Source: Gammaproteobacteria bacterium (lineage in GTDB: Bacteria > Pseudomonadota > Gammaproteobacteria > Pseudomonadales > Porticoccaceae). From it: DNA of 64,000 nucleotides. The stretch is from positions 248,001-312,000 of the forward strand of contig JADJET010000022.1 of the NCBI GenBank assembly GCA_016708925.1, given 5' to 3'. The position numbers and the translations under genes are program-made. Positions within the stretch are counted from its first letter, which is position 1. Every line of letters begins with the position of its first letter. The notes under the pieces were generated by a model that saw only the letters and a list, made by a program, of their open reading frames with translations, had not been told where the DNA came from and made no database searches. This document shows positions 57,039 to 64,000 of this stretch, one piece after another.

Positions 57039-59567
57039 ATGGAAACGAAACCAGCGAAAGGACGTGCGCTCACCGGACTGCCGGTGCTCGTCCTGGTGGT
57101 GGCGCTGATCGCACTGACGATCGCCCTTGGCTACATTTTTTATACGCTGTACCGGAATTCCGAGTACGACCGGGCCAGCGTGCAGATGGCTGCCGATGTC
57201 CGGGTGCTGGTCGAACAGCTGTCGCAAACCGCCACCACCGCGTCGCTCGGCGATGACGAAGCGCTTCAGGCCATGCTCCGCTTGCGCGCCCGCATGGATT
57301 CAATCTGGCTCGACGTCGAGCAAAATCTTGCGGACCAGCTGCCGGCAGCCCAGATTGCCGCGTTTGGCACGGAATGGAAGCGCATCCAGACCCAGGTCGA
57401 GACCATCGCCGCCCATAGCGCGGAAGGGGCCGGTTTTCGGCAGGCCGCCGCCGCCGCCCAGGAGGCGACGCCCAGACTGCGCGAGACCACCAGCGTGCTC
57501 GGCAAAACCCTGGTTGCCGCCCACGCTTCCACGGCGGAGGTGGACGCCGCCTACTCCCTCGCCGCCACTGTCGAACAGATGACGGCCGCCATTGCCGCGC
57601 TCTCGCAATCGGAGCGGAGCGTCGCCGAAGCACTGCAGGATCTGCGGGAACACAAAGAACATTTTGCGGCGGTGTTGTCGGGATTGCGTAGCGGCGACGC
57701 CACCCGGAACTTCGCACCGGCACGCGATCAGGCCGCGCGGCTGCAACTTGCCGTAGCGGCGGACAGCTTCCGGCCGCTGGTGGCGGCGCTAGAAGCCGTC
57801 GAGAAATACGCACCGGGTGTGATTGCCGGCCAGGCGGCGGCGGCAGCGATCACCAGCAGCCGTGGGGGGTTGGTCGCCCAGGGCGACGACCTGGCCAAGG
57901 GCATCCGCCGATTGGGCGGTGCCGACCGGGAAGTGCTGCCCGGCTTCAATATCACCGCCGTGGCGATTGCCGGTGTTGGACTGCTGGTGGCGGGGCTCGC
58001 GCTGCTCGCCTTCATTCTGGTCGCGGACACGCGCCGCAGACTGCGCGAAACCGCGGAAGCGAACCAGGCCAATCAGGACGCCATCCTGCGCTTGCTGGAC
58101 GAAATCCAGGGTCTGGGGCACGGCGACCTTACCGCGGAAGCCACCGTAACCGAGGATTTCACTGGCGCGATCGCCGATGCGATCAACTATTCCATCCAAC
58201 AGTTGCGCGAACTTGTGGCGCGCATCGTCGACACGGCTGCCGACGTGTCGGCCGCTTCCGATGACACGCGCGCCACCGCGCTACAACTGTCGCAAGCTGC
58301 CGAAAATCAGTCCCACGAGATCACCGACGCTTCGGCCGCCATCAACGAGATGGCGATCACCATCGACCAGGTGTCCGCCAATGCCACCGAATCCGCTGCG
58401 GTCGCCGAGCGCTCGGTATCCATCGCGGCCCGCGGCGCGGCGGTCGTGCGCAATACCATCACCGGCATGGACCGGATCCGCGACCAGATCCAGGAAACAT
58501 CGAAACGGATCAAGCGCCTGGGCGAAGGCTCCCAGGAAATCGGCGATATCGTCTCACTGATCGGCGACATCGCCGATCAAACCAATATTCTGGCACTCAA
58601 CGCCGCGATTCAGGCATCCATGGCCGGCGACGCCGGACGCGGTTTCGCCGTGGTCGCCGATGAAGTACAACGCCTGGCCGAACGCTCGGCCAGTGCCACC
58701 AAGCAGATCGCCGCGCTCGTCACAGCGATCCAGTCGGACACCACCGAGGCCGTGGCCTCCATGGAACAGACCACCGCCGAAGTGGTCGCGGGGGCCGCCC
58801 TCAGTCTGGACGCGGGGGTGGCATTGGGCGAAATTGAAACCGTCTCCACCAACCTGGCCGAGCTGATCCAGGATATCTCCACGGCGGCGCGCCACCAGTC
58901 CACCACCGCTGGCCACATCTCCAACACCATGAACGTGATTCAGGAGATCACGTCGCGCACCCTGGAGCAGGCCAATCAGACCGCCACCTCCATCGGCGAG
59001 CTCGCGGACATGGCCGTCGATCTGCGCGAATCGGTGTCCGGCTTCCGGCTGCCGGAAGTCCCGCAACGCCCACCGGTTGGCGCGCCACCGACGGCGGCTC
59101 CGGCACCACCGGACACCGCGCCGACCGAGCGCCCGGGCCGCTCTGCGGCGCGCGGCTCGCAGCCTCACATAACCTCCGTGCTTGCCGAAAGCAAAGCGGC
59201 CATGGACGAGATTGATCGCCTGCGCTCAGCCGTACCCGTGCACCGCACGGGGCCGCGCGACACCACCGTCCAGGCCGAGAAAAGAGCGGCGATGGATGAA
59301 ATCGACCTCCAGCGGCTGCGCGCAACCTCGGCTCGTGAACACCCAACACCCGCACCGCGCGGCACCAGCGTCCCGGCCGAGTACGCGACGCTGGATGAGA
59401 TCGACCTCGAGGAGCTGCACCTGCCCCCGTCGACTACGCCACAACCCGAGAGCGCGGCCCCGGCCGCAGCCGCCATCGATCTCGCCAGCGCCCTCCACTA
59501 CGAGCTCGCAGAAATCAACCTCGACGAATTCGACCTCGATACGAACACCGATTATTCTCGCCGATGA
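57039..59567 (+). CDS. pilJ: methyl-accepting chemotaxis protein PilJ with a repeat-bearing C-terminal extension
   Basis: 842 residues. Membrane helices at about 13-35 and 305-330 flank a helical periplasmic sensor; HAMP-like linker follows (LLDEIQGLGHGDLTAEATV); the signalling tip QTNILALNAAIQASMAGDAG lies near 510. Pseudomonas PilJ ends after the GFRLP-like segment (here about 668), but this protein runs about 170 residues further, Pro/Ala-rich with an acidic motif repeated four times: AMDEIDRL (about 720), AMDEIDLQRL (751), TLDEIDLEEL (784), INLDEFDLD (about 825). The extension is the unusual part. Confidence 0.93.
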   Translation: METKPAKGRALTGLPVLVLVVALIALTIALGYIFYTLYRNSEYDRASVQMAADVRVLVEQLSQTATTASLGDDEALQAMLRLRARMDSIWLDVEQNLADQLPAAQIAAFGTEWKRIQTQVETIAAHSAEGAGFRQAAAAAQEATPRLRETTSVLGKTLVAAHASTAEVDAAYSLAATVEQMTAAIAALSQSERSVAEALQDLREHKEHFAAVLSGLRSGDATRNFAPARDQAARLQLAVAADSFRPLVAALEAVEKYAPGVIAGQAAAAAITSSRGGLVAQGDDLAKGIRRLGGADREVLPGFNITAVAIAGVGLLVAGLALLAFILVADTRRRLRETAEANQANQDAILRLLDEIQGLGHGDLTAEATVTEDFTGAIADAINYSIQQLRELVARIVDTAADVSAASDDTRATALQLSQAAENQSHEITDASAAINEMAITIDQVSANATESAAVAERSVSIAARGAAVVRNTITGMDRIRDQIQETSKRIKRLGEGSQEIGDIVSLIGDIADQTNILALNAAIQASMAGDAGRGFAVVADEVQRLAERSASATKQIAALVTAIQSDTTEAVASMEQTTAEVVAGAALSLDAGVALGEIETVSTNLAELIQDISTAARHQSTTAGHISNTMNVIQEITSRTLEQANQTATSIGELADMAVDLRESVSGFRLPEVPQRPPVGAPPTAAPAPPDTAPTERPGRSAARGSQPHITSVLAESKAAMDEIDRLRSAVPVHRTGPRDTTVQAEKRAAMDEIDLQRLRATSAREHPTPAPRGTSVPAEYATLDEIDLEELHLPPSTTPQPESAAPAAAAIDLASALHYELAEINLDEFDLDTNTDYSRR

Positions 59568-60532
59568 CCACCTCCGTGCGGGCCAGTCACCCCCCTGCCA
59601 CCGGTGCCACCAATGCCACAGTGCGCGGCCACCGGATGCAGGCCGCGCCCGGCGCTGGCGGCGCCAGTCTCCGGCCGGAACCTCGCGCGCTGTCGGAGGG
59701 TCACTACCAGCTGTGGGCCGACCGCTTTGAACGGGAAACCGGCATTGTGGTGGACCAGCGCCGCGAGCCCTTTGTCCGCCGCCAGCTTGAGCAGCGACTG
59801 CTGGAATTGGGCCTGACCGATCCCGACGAGTATTTCGCGAGCATGCTGCAAACCGCGGCCGGCGAGGGCGAAAGACGTCTGCTGCTGGATCGCCTGCTGA
59901 TCAAGGAAACCCGGTTTTTCCGCCACCGGGACTCCCACGATTTCGTCCGCCACATCGCGCAGCGCCACGCCACCGCGGGCGAGAGCAGTCTCAATGTGTG
60001 GAGCGTCGGCTGCTCCACGGGGCAAGAGGCTTATTCGCTCGCGCTGGATGCGATCGAGGGATTGGGCGCCGCTGGGCGCAGCGATGAGTTTGCCGTGATC
60101 GGGACCGACCTGAGCCGGTCCGCGCTGCGGGAAGCCCGCGCGGGCACCTACCCGGCCCACGCCTTGCTCGACCTTCCCAAGGAGTATGCGACGCGTTTTC
60201 TGGAGCCGGTCGGTGCCGGACGCTTCCGGTTTCGCATTGAAGTGCGCAGTCGGCTGGCTTTCGTGGTGGACAACCTGCTGCTGCGACAGCGGGGATTTTT
60301 CCCCGAGGGGGTGGACATCATCTTCTGCCAGAATCTGTTGATTTACTTCCGCCGCTGGCGTCGCCACGACACCCTGAACTTTCTCGCCCAGCGCCTCAAT
60401 CCGGGCGGTCATCTGATTCTGGGCCCGGGTGAATCCCACGACTGGTGCCCGGCCGGCCTGGCCCGCGTGGAACACCCTGGCGTGGCGGCGTACCGCCGCC
60501 CCGTCGACGGCGAGGCGCTTCGTGGGCGCTGA
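59564..60532 (+). CDS. pilK: CheR-type methyltransferase PilK
   Basis: 322-residue protein-glutamate methyltransferase for PilJ. N-terminal helical domain (RREPFVRRQLEQRLLELG), AdoMet loop VWSVGCSTGQEAYSLAL, and FCQNLLIYFRRWRRHDTL. ATG overlaps pilJ's TGA (ATGA); the end overlaps chpA by 11 nt. Confidence 0.94.
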   Translation: MTTSVRASHPPATGATNATVRGHRMQAAPGAGGASLRPEPRALSEGHYQLWADRFERETGIVVDQRREPFVRRQLEQRLLELGLTDPDEYFASMLQTAAGEGERRLLLDRLLIKETRFFRHRDSHDFVRHIAQRHATAGESSLNVWSVGCSTGQEAYSLALDAIEGLGAAGRSDEFAVIGTDLSRSALREARAGTYPAHALLDLPKEYATRFLEPVGAGRFRFRIEVRSRLAFVVDNLLLRQRGFFPEGVDIIFCQNLLIYFRRWRRHDTLNFLAQRLNPGGHLILGPGESHDWCPAGLARVEHPGVAAYRRPVDGEALRGR

Positions 60533-63500
60533 TTCCGGCCCCTGGGGCCTGCAGTGGCTGACCGACGAAGTCGGGACCACGCTGGAGGCCGCCGGCGATG
60601 CGCTGGAGATGTACCTGCGCGACCCCAGCGACCGGCAACAACTCCAGTTCTGCCGGGCGTATCTGCACCAGGTGGCGGGATCGCTGGAAATGACCGATTG
60701 CCGTGGCGGTGCGCAACTGCTCGCGGAAATGGAAGCCTTGGTGGACGCACTGCTCAGCGACGCAGTGGGCGACCGGACGGTGGCGGGCAACGCGCTGGCC
60801 GCCGCCGCCGCCGCCGTGCCGGGCTATCTCAGTCTCACTATTGCGGCGCGCAGCGACCAGCCTGCGGTGCTGCTGTCCCAGCTCAACGATTTACATGCGC
60901 TGCTGGGGCAACCGCTGGCGACCGAGACCGACGTGTTCAATCCGGACCTTGGGCCCTTCGACCGCTGTGGCCAATCCCCACCTGCCGCCATCGACCGGGT
61001 GGAGCTCGCGGCGCTGTGCCGGAAACTGCGCCAGATTTACCAACTCGGTTTGCTGAGCCTGCTGAAGAGAGAGCAACTGGCCGATCGCCAGCTCAACCTC
61101 ATGTGCAAAGTGGCCGAGCGCATGCAGGAACTTTTTGCCGGTCACCAGCGCGAGTTGCTGTGGCGCGCGGGACACGCCGTCCTTGCCGGCTTGCGCGCCG
61201 TGGCGCCGCCAGGCCCGGCACTGCACCAACTGTTGCGGGAGCTCGACCGCGACCTGCGCGCCTGTTGCGATCCGGCGGCATTCGCTACCCACGCACCGCC
61301 GGTAGCGCGCAGCCTGATGAAAAATCTGCTCTATTATGTGTCCATTGCCGGCGACGCACGGCCCGGAGTGCCCGGACTGCGCACGCTGTTTCGTCTCGAC
61401 CAGACCCAGCCGCAATTGCTGCCGGAGCACGCCGGGCACACCGCACCGCAGCACCCGATCACGATGCTTGGCGACGAACTTGCCGTCGAACTGCGAACCC
61501 TTCAGGAACTGAGCGAACAACAAGTCGATGCCGGCATCACGCTTGAACAGGCCGCCGCGACCCTGTCACCGCCGCTGCTGCGCGTACGCGACACCCTGGT
61601 AGCCGCCGCCCATCCAGCGGCGGCGGCAGCGGCGGCAGCGTACCACCTGCTGGCCGAGCAACCGATCCAGATCTCCTGGCCGCAATGGGCGGACCAGATC
61701 AGCGCTCTGGAAGCTCTGGTGTGCGATCAAGCCACCCCGGCCCTGGGAGCCAGCAAGGACCCGGGCCTCCGCCGCATCGCCTGGGTCGATGGCGCGGCCG
61801 CCGCCGTGGTCGCCACCGTGCGCGGGCTGTTCGACGAAATCCAGGACGCCGTGGTGAGCTACATTTCAGCGCGCAACGACCCCCTGCACCTGGAAGGGTT
61901 GCCCGGGCGCGCCGCGCAGATTGCCCATGCGCTGACGTTCATTGAGCAGGATCGCCTGGCGTTGGTGGTGGCCGCCTGCGGCGATCACGTCGCACGGCAA
62001 TTGATGTGTCCCGACGCAACGGCCTCGTGGTCAGAACTTGATGCCCTCGCGGACACCCTCATCGCGTGCGAGTACTACCTGGAATCTCTCGCTCAGGCCG
62101 ATACCGTGGCCAGCGAGCGCTGCCTGCGGCAGGCCGAGAGCAAGGCCGTCGAACTGGCGGTCTTCGCCGTTGCATCCCCGCGGGTTGCCGTCGCGAGCGG
62201 CGCGCCAGCGGACGTTATGCCACTGCCCGCGGCGCCGGCTGGGCCGCCCCGGGCAATTGGCCTGATCCCCACTGCGCTCCCGACGGCCCTCGGCAACCCG
62301 GCGTCGGACGTCGGCGCCGACCCGGAGATTGGCGAGATTTTCGTCGCCGAGGCTCGCGAGGTACTGGAGTCCCTGCGCGAGCTCGAAACGCGGTCGCCAG
62401 GAACCCGCGCGGAGGTGCTGGTCGATCTCCGGCGCGGCTTCCACACCCTCAAAGGCAGCGGCCGCATGGTTGGCGCGACGGCAATCGCTGCATTGGCTTG
62501 GGCAGTGGAGAACCTGCTGAACCGGATCCGCGACGGCGACGTGCCCTGGTCGGCTGCCGTGGCCGAGATAGTCAGCGATGCCATTGTCGAGCTGTCGGAG
62601 CTGGTTGAAGCCTTTGCCGCGGGCTCGACGCGCGAGCTCGACGCCACGGGAATCCGGCTGTGCCGGGCCGCGGAAAACCTCGCTTGCGGCCGTGAAGGCG
62701 CAATCCCGACGGAGATCGTGCCGGGGCGCACTATCCAGCGGCTGTCTCCAGCCTTTAGCGAGGAAGCAAAGGCGCAGTTGGAGACAGTGGCAGCCTATGT
62801 GGCAATGCAGCGCAGCACACCCGCCAGCCCGCCTTCCGCCGCGGTTTCGCGGGCATTGCACATGCTGGTCGGCTGCTGCGAACGTACCGGCGACCCGCTG
62901 CTGCCCCGTGTCCTGCGGGCGCTGGAGGCATTGGTCAACCTGTGCAGCGAACGCGGCCAGCCGCCGGATGCGGCGAGCCTCGATTTATTCGATCAGGCAC
63001 TGGCCGCCGGTCGTGCCCTGCTGACCGGGGATGGGTCGGTCCCCGTTGATCTGGCGCGTCTCGGCGATCAGCTCGAAAGTGTGCGTGCCGATCTGACCCG
63101 CCCGGCAGTCCATGAAGGCCGGGAGCACCTGCACCAGCTGATGGCACAAGGGCTGGTGCAGCTGTTGGCACTCCCGGAACGGTTGGCGGGCGCCGACGCT
63201 GACCGCGAGGAATCGCATTCCTGGTTGTCCGGACTAGCGGCCGAACTGGAAGAACTGGCACAGGGTGCCAACGCCGCTGACCTGCCCGCCCTGGCGGAGC
63301 TGGGGGCGCTGCTGGCGGCCGCCAGCCGGCGGCACTCGGGAGTGCCGCTGGTGGCGGACACGATCACGACGCTGCGCACCGGTGCGGATCTGCTGCTCGG
63401 CATGCTCGATGCGGTGGCCAGCGGTCAGCCCCTCGCCGCGCTGACCGCCGCCCAGCGCGACGCACTCACGACACTCGGCGCCGCGAGCGCCGTCGGCGAA

Positions 63501-64000
63501 TTCGCCCGCGCGGCAGAGCCCGAATTTAGCGCCACCGGAATTGTCTCCACCGAGCTCGGCACCACCGGATTCGACGCCGCCGAACCCGGTGCGCCCGCGC
63601 TGGTTAACGGACTGGCGACCGCTGCCGAAGCGACCGCTGTACCGGCCAGCACCGACTGGACCGAGCACAGTGCGCCAGATGATCGCGATCGCGTGGATGC
63701 CGAATTGGTCGGCGTGTTTCTGGAAGAAGCCGCCGACCTCGGCGAGCAGTTGGAACACGCGCTGAACCAGTGGCGGGCCGGCGCCGATCCGCTGCAGAGC
63801 GCCAACTCCCTCAAGCGCGCGCTCCATACCCTCAAGGGCGGCGCCCGCATGGCAGGATGCCGAACCCTGGGCACCCTGTGTCACGATTTTGAAACCCTGG
63901 TGCTGCGCGCCGAAGCGGCGGCGGAAGCCGGCAGTGACGATTTTTTCGCGGCGAGCCTCGTCCACTACGACAAGATCGAGACCGAACTGGAGCATATCCA
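60522..64000 (+). CDS. chpA: ChpA chemotaxis histidine kinase/Hpt hybrid, 5' part (runs off the window)
   Basis: Open for 1159 codons with no stop. GTG at 60522 overlaps pilK. Residues 1-590 form the helical ChpA/PilL N-terminal region (GPWGLQWLTDEVGTTLEAAG; LMKNLLYYVSIAGDA about residue 265). First Hpt domain near 605-690 with the phospho-His in FHTLKGSGRMVGA (about 645); a second near 1060-1150 with LHTLKGGARMAG (about 1105). Kinase, CheW and receiver domains are expected beyond 64000. No frameshift seen. Confidence 0.9.
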   Translation, partial: MGADSGPWGLQWLTDEVGTTLEAAGDALEMYLRDPSDRQQLQFCRAYLHQVAGSLEMTDCRGGAQLLAEMEALVDALLSDAVGDRTVAGNALAAAAAAVPGYLSLTIAARSDQPAVLLSQLNDLHALLGQPLATETDVFNPDLGPFDRCGQSPPAAIDRVELAALCRKLRQIYQLGLLSLLKREQLADRQLNLMCKVAERMQELFAGHQRELLWRAGHAVLAGLRAVAPPGPALHQLLRELDRDLRACCDPAAFATHAPPVARSLMKNLLYYVSIAGDARPGVPGLRTLFRLDQTQPQLLPEHAGHTAPQHPITMLGDELAVELRTLQELSEQQVDAGITLEQAAATLSPPLLRVRDTLVAAAHPAAAAAAAAYHLLAEQPIQISWPQWADQISALEALVCDQATPALGASKDPGLRRIAWVDGAAAAVVATVRGLFDEIQDAVVSYISARNDPLHLEGLPGRAAQIAHALTFIEQDRLALVVAACGDHVARQLMCPDATASWSELDALADTLIACEYYLESLAQADTVASERCLRQAESKAVELAVFAVASPRVAVASGAPADVMPLPAAPAGPPRAIGLIPTALPTALGNPASDVGADPEIGEIFVAEAREVLESLRELETRSPGTRAEVLVDLRRGFHTLKGSGRMVGATAIAALAWAVENLLNRIRDGDVPWSAAVAEIVSDAIVELSELVEAFAAGSTRELDATGIRLCRAAENLACGREGAIPTEIVPGRTIQRLSPAFSEEAKAQLETVAAYVAMQRSTPASPPSAAVSRALHMLVGCCERTGDPLLPRVLRALEALVNLCSERGQPPDAASLDLFDQALAAGRALLTGDGSVPVDLARLGDQLESVRADLTRPAVHEGREHLHQLMAQGLVQLLALPERLAGADADREESHSWLSGLAAELEELAQGANAADLPALAELGALLAAASRRHSGVPLVADTITTLRTGADLLLGMLDAVASGQPLAALTAAQRDALTTLGAASAVGEFARAAEPEFSATGIVSTELGTTGFDAAEPGAPALVNGLATAAEATAVPASTDWTEHSAPDDRDRVDAELVGVFLEEAADLGEQLEHALNQWRAGADPLQSANSLKRALHTLKGGARMAGCRTLGTLCHDFETLVLRAEAAAEAGSDDFFAASLVHYDKIETELEHI

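Noticed and set aside
1..64000. CRISPR arrays, rRNA genes, transposases or integrases
   Set aside because: No regularly spaced repeats, no rRNA sequence and no transposase or integrase motif found; the island has no visible recombinase.

Overview
The window reads as a high-GC gammaproteobacterial chromosome. Evidence: the order prmC-prfA-hemA // TPR lipoprotein-lolB-ispE-tRNA-Gln-prs-rplY-pth-ychF; the run yggS-proC-yggT-yggU-metX-metW-rdgB-hemW divergent from pilT-pilU; a pilGHIJK-chpA chemosensory cluster next to gshB-tonB-algH-ruvX; and a FabY-type ketoacyl synthase. It is an aerobe (caa3-type oxidase, HemA, HemW) with twitching machinery. Lineage below class cannot be fixed from the sequence; no rRNA or phylogenetic marker alignment is available here.

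Layout. 1-4.3 kb: cytochrome c oxidase operon (coxB-coxA-ctaG-coxC, minus strand). 4.4-9.7 kb: YheV-like zinc protein, fabY, an AraC/GlxA-type regulator, a VOC protein, a small unknown gene and an LLM-class oxidoreductase. 9.8-19.9 kb: conserved housekeeping block with divergent hemA and TPR-lolB-ispE promoters. 19.9-31 kb: accessory defence island: a Fic protein, a type I restriction-modification locus (hsdR, hsdM, hsdS), an AAA ATPase plus HNH nuclease pair resembling Septu (PtuA/PtuB), and remnants of a hicAB toxin-antitoxin. A 66-bp hicB-derived segment occurs at both ends of the RM/ATPase/HNH block. 31-36 kb: glycine-zipper envelope protein, AbgT transporter, and a thiolase-like/DUF35 fusion followed by a thiolase. 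36-43.6 kb: rho, trxA, ppx/ppk convergent pair, Kef-type antiporter. 43.6-50.2 kb: hemW to yggS operon. 50.2-64 kb: pilT, pilU, then ruvX-algH-tonB-gshB (minus) and pilG-pilH-pilI-pilJ-pilK-chpA (plus; chpA runs off the end).

How they work together. PilT and PilU retract type IV pili; PilJ senses and PilI, PilK, ChpA, PilG and PilH relay that signal, so the right 14 kb is largely one twitching/surface-sensing module. The island is a layered defence locus: HsdRMS restriction, the ATPase-HNH pair co-transcribed with it by overlapping or 2-nt-spaced genes, and Fic upstream.

Quality note. Single-base indels, mostly in homopolymers, break fabY, lolB, hemW and gshB (one each), and at least fifteen break hsdR, hsdM, hsdS, the ATPase gene and hicB. 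The core cases look like consensus errors. The island's much higher density is either low-coverage consensus error or true decay, and only reads can decide.
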